A stretch of DNA of 63,129 nucleotides from Raoultibacter timonensis (GTDB lineage Bacteria; Actinomycetota; Coriobacteriia; Coriobacteriales; Eggerthellaceae): positions 233,245-296,373 of the forward strand of contig NZ_LT964679.1 of NCBI RefSeq assembly GCF_900240215.1, written 5' to 3'. A model generated the notes under the pieces. That model had not been told where the DNA came from and searched no databases. It saw only the letters and a list, made by a program, of their open reading frames with translations. Shown here in pieces: positions 1 through 7,562 of the stretch (position 1 is the stretch's first letter; the number at the start of each line of letters is the position of its first letter). The translations under genes were made by a program, and so were the position numbers.

Positions 1-3000
1 CTCGGATGCTTGCGGCATCGTAGGCGCAGCCGAACGATTGGAGGCAGACCATGTCGACGTTCTCGCGTGAGGAGGCGAACGTCGCAAGCCGATTGAGCCG
101 CTTGCCCTGCTTCCAGACGGCAAGCTCATCTTCGGACCTCAACTCAGACGGCGTACCGCCGTGCTCGGCTGCAGCGCGCATCGTGCGCGGCGGGCCGGTA
201 AGCCCGATAGGGGAGAGCACGGCGAATCCGAGCGCTGCGAGCATGGTATCGATGCCGTGGCTCAGGGCTGGATCGATATGGTAGGGTCTTCCTGCCAGCA
301 CGATGCCGCGTCCTCGCTCGGCGTCGATTCGATCGAGCGCTTTGCGGCATGCATGCTCCATCGTTGCGACGAACCGCGCCTGCGTGTTATCCGCTTCCGA
401 TAGCGCCCGCTCGATCTCCTGCTCGGTTAGGGGAACCGCCTGCGGGACGATGTGTTGCAGGGCGGCAAGAAGCGACGCGCGATCAGCTGCACACGATGCG
501 ATGCGAGCGGGCTTCGACGAGGAGAGCTTCGGCGAGACGAGTTTCGCGGTGCCGCTGCGGAACGCGGGCATGCTGTCGCGTACGGCACGTGCGTACAGGC
601 TTGAGACGGGACAGTGCGAGCCGCGCTCGTATTCCGGCATGAATACGGCATCGACGCCCTGATCGAGAAGCGAGCTTATGCGCTGATGGACGATCTTGGC
701 GGGATAGCAGACGCTTTCCGACGGTATGGTGTCGACGCCTCCTAAGCCGAGGTCTACCGCGCCGCCTACAGCGATGGAGAACCCGAGGCTTGCCATGAGC
801 GTATGCCAGAAGGGCAGTGTCTCGTATTCGTTGAGTGCGCAGGGCAGCCCTACGACGACATTTCTGCGCGGCGAATCGGAGCCGTTGGACGATACGCTTT
901 TGTACCGATTGAGAAGGCCTTGCTCGAGAGCTACGGTGTTGGGCGCCTTTCCGCGAGCGGCAAGCTGGCCGCCGATGCGGCCTCGGGCGTTTTCGAAGAA
1001 CGAATAAGCGCGTTCGCAGCGGTTGCCGTCGACGAAGCAGCGGTCGTCGGGAGAGCGACGACGGGAATCTCTGCTTCGATGCAAGTTCGCAGCCCGCGCA
1101 GGGCTCTTTCGCTTGGGGTCGGTGCTCTCTTCGAACGTAACGATGGAAAGCGCGCATGCGTTGGCGCATCCGGGGCACGTTTCGGTGCGGTAGCGGGGCT
1201 CGAGCGTCGAGATGGCGGCGCTGTCGAGAAGCGAGCTCGCCGCACCATCGGCCCGCGATCGGGCAACGAGGGCGGCGCCGTAGGCGCCCATGAGGTGGGC
1301 GATATCGGGCCTTACAGCCTGCTTCCCCGAAACGAGCTCGAAGGCGCGCAGGACGGCGTCGGAGAGAAACGCTCCGCCCTGTACGACTGCGGTTTTCCCA
1401 AGGGAATCGAGACTGTCGAGCCCGATAACCTTGAACAGGGCGTTGTTGACGACGGAGTAGGCTATGCCGGCTGCGATGTCATGCGCGGATGCGCCGACCT
1501 TCTGTGCATGCCGTACGCGCGACGTCATGAAGACGGTGCACTTGGTTCCGAGATCGACAGGTGCGGTCGCCTTAAGCGCGAGCTGCGCAAACGCGTGGGG
1601 CGTGCTGCGCAGGGAGTGGGCGCTCCCCTCAATGAACGACCCGCAGCCCGACGAGCAGGCTTCGTTGAGCACCGCCTTCGAAATCGCGCCGTTTTCGACC
1701 CAGAGCGCTTTCATGTCCTGCCCCCCGATGTCGAGCACGAAATCGGCTTTTGGGCAGAGGCTGCGCGCGGCTTGCAGATGGGCCGTGGTTTCGACGACGC
1801 CCGAATCGACGCCGAACGCTGCCATTAGGAGGCTTTCGCCGTATCCCGTTACGGTCGCGTGCCCGATCGTGCAGAGCGGCGTGCCGTCGTATTCGCGGGG
1901 CATGGCCCGGTAGAGGTCGAGCAGCATCTCGGCAGCAGTGGCGAGCACGTTTCCCGCGACCGGCTGGTAGTCGGAGTGGAGCAGGCAACCATCTTCGTCG
2001 ACGAGCGCGAGTTTGACGGCTGTAGAGCCTGCATCGATGCCGAGGTACACCGTCCCCTCGGCATCGCCGAAGCGCTTGCGCGGTGCCTTGTGCGCGGCAT
2101 GACGCTCCTTGAAAGCCTCGTATTCCGCATCGCTTGAGAACAAGGGGGATAAGCGCGGCAAATCGTTTCGCGCCGCCCGGGCGGTGCCGAGGGCCTCCTC
2201 GAGTTCGGCAAGCGAAAGGTGTGCAACGGGCGCATCGAGGCGAACCGCATCGTCCGAGAGAAGCGCAGCGCCCTTTGCCGTGAACAGATGGGCGTCGGCT
2301 GGCTTGATGCCCGTGCGGTGGTCGAGGTCGAGCGCACGCCGGAATCGGTGGACGAGGCTCGGAATATGCTCGAGCGGTCCTCCGAGAAACACCGTGGTTC
2401 CCGTGATGGGCCTGCCGCAGGCGAGTCCGCCGAGCGTCTGCTTGACGACGGCATCGAGCGCGCTTGCGGCGATATCGCTCTTCTTCGCCCCCGCATTGAG
2501 CAGCGGACGCACGTCGGTTTGGGCGAACACGGCGCAACGCGATGCGATCGGGTAGGTCTTGGTCGATCCCATTGCAAGGCTGCTCATCTCTTTGGACGAT
2601 ACGCCGAGCATGAACGCGATGGTGTCGATGAAGCCCCCTGTGCCGCCGGCGCACGTTGCGTTCATGCGCTGTTCGAGCCCGCCAGCGAGGTAGACGATCT
2701 TCGCGTCCTCGCCGCCGAGCTCTATGATGGCATCGGCTTCGGGGATCTCCTTTTGCACGATGCGGGTGGTTGCGACGACTTCTTGGACGAAGGGTACGCC
2801 GAGCATCTCGGCCAACTCGATGCCCGCCGAGCCCGTTACGGCTACGGAGCCTGCTACGTTTCCGTAGCGCCATACGAGATCGTGCGCCACTTCGGAAAGC
2901 GTAGTCTTGATGTCGGCTCGGTGTCTGCGGTATGCGGCGCGCTCGACGGTGCCGTCCTCGTTGAGAACGACGATCTTGATGGTTTTGGAGCCTGTGTCTA

Positions 3001-3019
3001 TGCCTATGCGGTACGTCAT
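1..3019 (-). CDS. 2-hydroxyacyl-CoA dehydratase activase-related protein (double ASKHA + DUF2229), partial
   Basis: BadF/HgdC-type protein; its C-terminus lies beyond the left window edge. About 1006 residues are open here without a stop, and relatives are usually about 1400 residues. Two ASKHA ATPase domains are visible. The first starts GIDTGSKTIKIVVL and has GGEDAK and the Cys segments CAGGTGGFID and RCAVFAQTD. The second has GIDAGSTAVKLALV, GGQDMK, CSSGCGSFIEG and KCTVFMTSR. The Cys pairs resemble the Fe-S ligands of HgdC. A DUF2229-like part follows (CALNEYETLPFW near residue 730; CLQSFGCAYDAASI at the edge). HgdC-family proteins use ATP to drive electrons into radical dehydratases; the substrate of this long fused form is unknown. 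The ATG at 3019 is the first start before the domain. No dehydratase subunits are in view. Confidence 0.85.
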   Translation of the reverse strand, partial: MTYRIGIDTGSKTIKIVVLNEDGTVERAAYRRHRADIKTTLSEVAHDLVWRYGNVAGSVAVTGSAGIELAEMLGVPFVQEVVATTRIVQKEIPEADAIIELGGEDAKIVYLAGGLEQRMNATCAGGTGGFIDTIAFMLGVSSKEMSSLAMGSTKTYPIASRCAVFAQTDVRPLLNAGAKKSDIAASALDAVVKQTLGGLACGRPITGTTVFLGGPLEHIPSLVHRFRRALDLDHRTGIKPADAHLFTAKGAALLSDDAVRLDAPVAHLSLAELEEALGTARAARNDLPRLSPLFSSDAEYEAFKERHAAHKAPRKRFGDAEGTVYLGIDAGSTAVKLALVDEDGCLLHSDYQPVAGNVLATAAEMLLDLYRAMPREYDGTPLCTIGHATVTGYGESLLMAAFGVDSGVVETTAHLQAARSLCPKADFVLDIGGQDMKALWVENGAISKAVLNEACSSGCGSFIEGSAHSLRSTPHAFAQLALKATAPVDLGTKCTVFMTSRVRHAQKVGASAHDIAAGIAYSVVNNALFKVIGLDSLDSLGKTAVVQGGAFLSDAVLRAFELVSGKQAVRPDIAHLMGAYGAALVARSRADGAASSLLDSAAISTLEPRYRTETCPGCANACALSIVTFEESTDPKRKSPARAANLHRSRDSRRRSPDDRCFVDGNRCERAYSFFENARGRIGGQLAARGKAPNTVALEQGLLNRYKSVSSNGSDSPRRNVVVGLPCALNEYETLPFWHTLMASLGFSIAVGGAVDLGLGGVDTIPSESVCYPAKIVHQRISSLLDQGVDAVFMPEYERGSHCPVSSLYARAVRDSMPAFRSGTAKLVSPKLSSSKPARIASCAADRASLLAALQHIVPQAVPLTEQEIERALSEADNTQARFVATMEHACRKALDRIDAERGRGIVLAGRPYHIDPALSHGIDTMLAALGFAVLSPIGLTGPPRTMRAAAEHGGTPSELRSEDELAVWKQGKRLNRLATFASSRENVDMVCLQSFGCAYDAASIR

Positions 3020-3179
3020 AGGTACTATCTATACCGCAAGTTGGCGAAATACGCTATGCGGCTGGAAGCATGAATCGGCGGTATACACGGTCTTCTCGGG
3101 TTGGCGTAGGGCGGGATTTCTGGGTTCTATCGAGTGGCAGGTCTATCTAATGCCGGTAAAACACCTGATGGAAAGACAA

Positions 3180-3207
3180 GATTAGTCTATCGGTATTATC
3201 TCTAATC
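3180..3207. promoter_or_regulatory. Candidate regulator site upstream of a zinc-ribbon gene
   Basis: GATTAG and CTAATC form an inverted repeat with a 16-nt spacer, and the spacer contains GGTATTA (3192-3198). The same heptamer or its A-variant occurs upstream of the other three zinc-ribbon genes and of the soluble LuxR gene. The site lies about 100 bp before the start at 3297. Its role is inferred from recurrence only. Confidence 0.4.
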
Positions 3208-3296
3208 GATCATTTAGTGAGCATCGCGGGATGATTTTATCGAAGGTCGTTGTTACTGTTTCTTCAGAATCCCAAACAAAACGAAAGGATCAGCCA

Positions 3297-3512
3297 ATGT
3301 GTTTCAGACCTGCAGCTGTCGAACTCGACAAGAAGTGCCCGCAGTGTGGTGCGGCGTGCAAAGCCGCCGAAACCGTATGCCCTGAGTGCGGAGCTACGTT
3401 GCCGGCGGGCCCCGCAATGCCGGGTGCCCCAGGTGCCCCGGGTGCACCCGGGGCACCGAAGGCGCCGGGCGCTCCTGCGGCCCCGGGTGCACCGAAGGCG
3501 CCTGGGAAGTAG
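3297..3512 (+). CDS. Small zinc-ribbon protein with Gly-Ala-Pro repeat tail (MCFRPA family, copy 1)
   Basis: A 71-residue protein that starts MCFRPA. It then has a two-knuckle zinc ribbon (CPQCG, 12 residues, CPECG) and a low-complexity tail of GAP/KAP triplets. Cys2 is extra to the ribbon. An AAAGGAT ribosome site sits 7 nt before the ATG. Three relatives occur in this window (38649 minus, 57112 minus, 57477 plus), each directly upstream of a molybdoenzyme large subunit. This copy is instead followed by another Cys-rich gene. I know no function for the family. A zinc- or iron-binding accessory protein or a protein-protein adaptor is possible. Confidence 0.8.
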   Translation: MCFRPAAVELDKKCPQCGAACKAAETVCPECGATLPAGPAMPGAPGAPGAPGAPKAPGAPAAPGAPKAPGK

Positions 3513-3658
3513 TTGGCGTCGGCCGCGTTTTACGGCACCGCTCTACGGACGGGTCTATAGGGCATCGCAAGACGCAGATCGTGAAGCTGGGGCATTGCGA
3601 TGGCGCTTCAGGATGTATGTTCGGGCATGTATACGGCTTTCGACATCGGACGGTAGGT

Positions 3659-3853
3659 ATGTGCTATCCTTGCACCCATTGCAACAGATGCGGTCGTGAA
3701 CCCAAGCCGGGACTTTGTCCGATTTGCGGGTACTCTAACGGGCAAGGTGCCGTTTCGTGCAAACGATGCGGCACTGCGTTCCCTCGACCGCCTGGGCAGC
3801 TTCGGTCGGATACTCGTGTGGGGAAAAGGGAAACCCGTGGCGAATCGCGCTGA
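3659..3853 (+). CDS. Small Cys-rich protein (MCYxC family, copy 1)
   Basis: A 64-residue protein that begins MCYPCTHCNRCG, then has CPICG and CKRCG, giving four CxxC pairs in the first 45 residues. The tail is basic. The pattern suggests binding of two zinc ions or an Fe-S cluster. The start is set by similarity to the two other copies (24598 and 50290), which share MCY-C-x2-C-x-RCG; the ribosome site here (GGTAGGT) is weak. It lies 146 bp after the MCFRPA gene and converges on an XRE regulator gene. Function unknown. Confidence 0.65.
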   Translation: MCYPCTHCNRCGREPKPGLCPICGYSNGQGAVSCKRCGTAFPRPPGQLRSDTRVGKRETRGESR

Positions 3854-3863
3854 CCGTCCGCTG

Positions 3864-4079
3864 TTAGATCCCCTCGAGAAACTCCGAAAGGGACATGTCG
3901 AATCCCCCTGCGATACGCTCGAGCATGTCGATGCTGGGATTGCGCTCGCCCGATTCGATTTTACTGAGGTAAGCGCGTTCGACGTTGACCATATTGGCAA
4001 ACGTGACCTGCGTCAATCCGTTTTGCTCCCTCAGAAAACGGATTCTGGCGCCAATAGCTTTTCTTGTCATTTTAGTCAT
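3864..4079 (-). CDS. XRE-family helix-turn-helix regulator
   Basis: A 71-residue, single-domain Cro/C1-type HTH. The segment RIRFLREQNGLTQVTFANMV followed by ERAYLSKIESGERNPS is the classic helix 1-4 pattern. There is no effector domain. It is divergent from the membrane LuxR gene at 4322, and the 242-bp gap between them holds two perfect dyads, so it may control itself and that gene. Its target is not shown by the sequence. Confidence 0.85.
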   Translation of the reverse strand: MTKMTRKAIGARIRFLREQNGLTQVTFANMVNVERAYLSKIESGERNPSIDMLERIAGGFDMSLSEFLEGI

Positions 4080-4190
4080 AGGGTGATGGTATCTTTAGCA
4101 GTATCGTGTACTGTGTTCGATAGGACACAATTGGCGTTATCATTAGGAAATGAGCATGTTTAGCGCTGGGGGTGATGCGTTTGGTTGCAT

Positions 4191-4208
4191 TGCATGGGTT
4201 GCCATGCA
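4191..4208. promoter_or_regulatory. Perfect dyad TGCATGG-N4-CCATGCA
   Basis: Seven-base arms with a 4-nt spacer, between the divergent XRE (minus) and membrane LuxR (plus) genes. Size and position fit an operator for a dimeric HTH protein. Which protein binds it is unknown. Confidence 0.45.
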
Positions 4209-4239
4209 TATATGGTAATTGCTTATATACTTGAAGTCC

Positions 4240-4258
4240 ACTGCGGCGCATCCGCAGT
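4240..4258. promoter_or_regulatory. Perfect dyad ACTGCGG-N5-CCGCAGT
   Basis: Second inverted repeat in the same divergent intergenic region, 64 bp before the LuxR start. It has 7-bp arms and a 5-nt loop. It could be an operator or a leader-RNA hairpin; there is no T-run for termination. Confidence 0.4.
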
Positions 4259-4321
4259 CTTGAAAACGGGGGATGCCGACTCCCTCTCATCACGAATGCA
4301 ATAACTGGGGGTAGATGTTGC

Positions 4322-5866
4322 ATGGAAAACGTATCGACTGGCCAAACGCGCGAGTATGAGCAGACGAAAAAGAAGGTTCGTCAAAAGAAAAACGAGTGGT
4401 TGTTCGTTAATCCGTATCTCATTGTCGGGATCGTGGGAGCTTCCTTTTGCTTTTCATGGTTCTTCTCGATTATCCTTACGCCCAATTTCCTTTACGCGGA
4501 TATTGGGGAAACTCGCTTATACCAGCTACTGCACATCGGGTTTGCGGGAGCTCTTTTTGCTGCATACTTTGCAATCTGGCGATTATCCGGCTTTTTCCAG
4601 GTGCACAGAGGAGCTCTTCTCGTACTTTCGCTTGCATGCGGTCTTGTGAGCGCTGTTCCCGGCGTATGGCCGTCTTTTTTGCACGATGTGGCGTTGCCGA
4701 TAAGAACGGCGTGCGCGGGGGCGGGAGTGGCATCGCTTGCTACGCTTTGGATCGAATTTCTCTGCGTTCATCTTAAAGACCAGGTTCGGGTTGCAATCGC
4801 CTCGATCTTTGTCCTTTCGTTTGTCTGGTATGCCGGTGTGCTCTTGGTTGATGTGCGGTTTTCCCCGTTTGTCGTACTTGCGTTCGTTTTGATCTCGTGT
4901 TTGATCTACCTTTTCCTTCGTAAACGTTTTGCGCTTATGGATACCATGCCTTCGATCGACGCAAAAGAGTCAGATTCTCGCCTGCTGATCACATGGAAAC
5001 CCTCTCTTCTTACGGTGATGGGATCGGTTGCCCAGGGGTTTGTGCTCTATTGGCTTCTTCAAGCGGAATCGTATGTCCCTGTAGCGTCGTTTTTGTTGGG
5101 GGGAGGTTCTCTCGTAGTCGCACTGCTCCTGCTTATTGATTCGCTGAAATCTTTCACAATCAAAGAATCATTCATCAGGAAGCTATTCCTCCCCGTTTTG
5201 GCGGCGTGCATTCTTACACTTCTCTTCATCCCGGCGGAATGGCGCTACGTCCCTTGCTTGCTTGCGTTCGGCTTTTCCCTGTTGCCGTACTCAAGTGCTC
5301 TTTTTGCTACATGCGAGCATATCGTGCGTTGCGATCTCTCTTCTATACGGGCGTTCTCGTGGGCGCGGCTCTACGCGGCGATCGGGCTCCTTCTTGGTCT
5401 TGGAGCTGGATGGTCGGCTTTTTCAAGCGAGATATTCGGCGATATAACGTTGCCGGTATTCGTTGTCGTCATTGTCATGTTCTTTATTCTCGTGTCAACG
5501 ACGTTGAGCACGAAAAGCTACTACCCTGGCGAAGATGAGCCCGGTGAAAGGATCGCCCGCATTGGGGGTGATGGGGAGATATTGTTTGAGCATCAGGTAG
5601 ATTCCTCGGGGGATGGGAAGAAGTATTTTCAGCAGAAATGCGATGCAATTGCCGAGAAGTACGGCTTGACGAACAGACAGACGGAAGTCCTGCACCTGCT
5701 TGCGAAGGGGAGAAATGCAGCCTACATACAAAAACAGCTTGTGATTTCGCAGCATACGGCAAAGGCTCATATCTACTCGATATACAAGAAAACTGAAACC
5801 CATTCTCAGCAGGATCTTATGGATCTGGTTGAGAACTACGAGCTTGACGAGGGCAGTAAGCGATAG
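4322..5866 (+). CDS. Membrane-bound LuxR-type regulator 1
   Basis: 514 residues. A long hydrophobic N-terminal part (about residues 25-400) has roughly ten to twelve predicted membrane spans. A soluble linker and a C-terminal LuxR/FixJ HTH (about 443-502) follow: LTNRQTEVLHLLAKGRNAAY, then TAKAHIYSIYKKT. This architecture, a permease-like sensor with a cytoplasmic DNA-binding tail, is typical of Eggerthellaceae regulators beside molybdoenzyme genes. The arrangement suggests that a substrate is sensed at the membrane and nearby enzyme and transporter genes are switched on. A second gene of the same type follows after 32 bp. GGGGGT serves as ribosome site 11 nt before the ATG. Confidence 0.88.
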   Translation: MENVSTGQTREYEQTKKKVRQKKNEWLFVNPYLIVGIVGASFCFSWFFSIILTPNFLYADIGETRLYQLLHIGFAGALFAAYFAIWRLSGFFQVHRGALLVLSLACGLVSAVPGVWPSFLHDVALPIRTACAGAGVASLATLWIEFLCVHLKDQVRVAIASIFVLSFVWYAGVLLVDVRFSPFVVLAFVLISCLIYLFLRKRFALMDTMPSIDAKESDSRLLITWKPSLLTVMGSVAQGFVLYWLLQAESYVPVASFLLGGGSLVVALLLLIDSLKSFTIKESFIRKLFLPVLAACILTLLFIPAEWRYVPCLLAFGFSLLPYSSALFATCEHIVRCDLSSIRAFSWARLYAAIGLLLGLGAGWSAFSSEIFGDITLPVFVVVIVMFFILVSTTLSTKSYYPGEDEPGERIARIGGDGEILFEHQVDSSGDGKKYFQQKCDAIAEKYGLTNRQTEVLHLLAKGRNAAYIQKQLVISQHTAKAHIYSIYKKTETHSQQDLMDLVENYELDEGSKR

Positions 5867-5898
5867 GGCATCGCGTGTTTTGAGAGCGGGTTGATCAT

Positions 5899-7332
5899 AT
5901 GGCAGCGATCGAAACAAAAGGAACGTCGGGGCTGGGCGCTCTAAAACTCGGAATGGACGCCTTGGCGGGTTTTGTCGGGTTCGGATGCGCAATAGCATCG
6001 GTACTCGGGCTTTACGCTGTTGTGCCCGGTCTCGTGACGGCGGCTGGAACCGACTGGCTGTGGATAAGGCTCGTATATGCGATATCGATGGCGGTTGGCT
6101 TTTTGGCTGTGAGTTTGGGAGCCCATGCGATAGCGCGGCATAAGTGCATCGTTTTGATAGCCGGGTCAGTAGTGGGCGTGAGCGCTATGGCGTTGGTGCT
6201 GTTCGTACCTGCCGGGCCTCGATTCTTGCAATTATCCTGCCATAGTGCGATAGCCGTGGGCATGTCGTTTCTTGTCGTTCAGTGGTTCGGCTTCGTTTGC
6301 TCGCAGCCGTACCGAATGGTTTTAATGCTTGTTGCGGTGGGCGTTGCTGCGGGTATCGGCGGTTGCTTGATCGAGGGGTACCTTGTTGACGGTGCTGCTC
6401 GGGTGCTGCTCGTTGTCGTGTGGGTGGTATCGCTCGGATGCATGGTCGCCCTGATGCGTTTTCGATCGGGAGATGCTTTACCCCCGGCGATAAGCAATAA
6501 GGAGTCCGATAAGCGCTCGAAAATTCTTTGGACCTCAACGATCATGCTTTCGTTCAGCAGTTTCGAGTTCGGTTTGGTTGTCAGTGTTGCCTCGGAGACG
6601 GGAGCCGCTACCTGGTGCCTCGTTGCCGCTTTAGGCGCTGCGGTGTTGCTAGCCGTTGATTGGGTGGGCAAGAGGGTTATAACGGAGAGAAGCATGTCGC
6701 CGATAACGCCCCCGCTCACAATGCTCTCCTTTGTTACGATGTTCCTCTTCAACGATCTGGTCCAGGTGGCGGCGCTCTGTTTTCTGTCAGCGCTCTTTTC
6801 CATCTATACGGTTTTCGGCTGGGCGGCTATGGCGGAGCATGTTCGCATTTCGCGGCTTTCTCCCTTGCATACGTTTGCAAAAGCGCGGATTCTCGACTAT
6901 CTTGCCATGGCGGGCGGCCTTGCATTCGGTTTCGTTGCCTTCTCTATGGCTGCGAACGGCGGGCTTCTTGCCGTGCAGGTATCTGCGGTTGTCGCCATAG
7001 CCTACAGTTTCCTCGCGGCGTTCTGCCACAAAGCGCGATTTCCCGAGGCAGGTGTTGAGGACGTCGGACATGTGTCCCTTCCTGAAACCAAGGGGCTTTG
7101 GAAGAAACGTTGCCGTGCGGTGAGCGAACAGCACGGCTTGTCTGAGCGGCAGTACGAAGTGCTCGTGCTGGTTGCTCAGGGTCGCAACGCGAAGTACATA
7201 GAACAGACTTTGATGATATCTCTCAGCACCGCTCAAACCCATATTCGCAATATCTATCGTAAAACAGGCGTTCATTCGCGCCAGGAGCTCCTCAATCTCA
7301 TCGAGGCCACCAAATTGTACGGCGAAGATTGA
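5899..7332 (+). CDS. Membrane-bound LuxR-type regulator 2
   Basis: 477 residues with about ten to twelve hydrophobic spans and a C-terminal LuxR HTH (about 411-471; LSERQYEVLVLVAQGRNAKY, then TAQTHIRNIYRKTGVHS). It is tandem with, but strongly diverged from, the preceding regulator, so the two probably sense different ligands. It lies 230 bp upstream of a class A molybdoenzyme gene in the same direction and is the likeliest activator of that operon. That assignment is inferred from position only. Confidence 0.88.
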   Translation: MAAIETKGTSGLGALKLGMDALAGFVGFGCAIASVLGLYAVVPGLVTAAGTDWLWIRLVYAISMAVGFLAVSLGAHAIARHKCIVLIAGSVVGVSAMALVLFVPAGPRFLQLSCHSAIAVGMSFLVVQWFGFVCSQPYRMVLMLVAVGVAAGIGGCLIEGYLVDGAARVLLVVVWVVSLGCMVALMRFRSGDALPPAISNKESDKRSKILWTSTIMLSFSSFEFGLVVSVASETGAATWCLVAALGAAVLLAVDWVGKRVITERSMSPITPPLTMLSFVTMFLFNDLVQVAALCFLSALFSIYTVFGWAAMAEHVRISRLSPLHTFAKARILDYLAMAGGLAFGFVAFSMAANGGLLAVQVSAVVAIAYSFLAAFCHKARFPEAGVEDVGHVSLPETKGLWKKRCRAVSEQHGLSERQYEVLVLVAQGRNAKYIEQTLMISLSTAQTHIRNIYRKTGVHSRQELLNLIEATKLYGED

Positions 7333-7349
7333 TTTTAATGCTCTCGCGC

Positions 7350-7513
7350 TTTGGGTATTAGGGGCTGAGGGTCTTAGTCGGTCGTACCTATAGAGAAGGA
7401 CGTTGAGGCTTATCTTTCCGCATTTGGCGAGGTCGGCTATCGTCAAAACCTAGGTATCGACACGAACACCAAGATCGCTACGATGACAGCTGCTTTTGAG
7501 CCAAGCTATCCTT
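7350..7513 (+). promoter_or_regulatory. Conserved upstream block of a class A molybdoenzyme gene
   Basis: Aligns with the block at 21044-21205 before a class B gene. Both have TTTGGG, then TTAG, CTTAG and CGTACCTA inside exactly 41 bp. TATCGTCAA follows 54 (here) or 53 nt after GTACCTA, and then GCTATCCTT lies about 60 nt before the start codon. Equal order and spacing argue for a shared promoter or activator site. TATCCT could be a -10 element. GGTATTA also occurs here (7354-7360). Confidence 0.5.
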
Positions 7514-7562
7514 CGCGTCAATGGCGCCATCATACGCCAGAGACGAGAAGGAGGAATGGTTC

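Noticed and set aside
483-2873. Several Arg-rich minus-strand frames (1629-2873, 1849-2577, 483-1178)
   Set aside because: They are out of frame with the continuous activase-related protein, which reads through from 3019 to the window edge with both ASKHA domains intact.
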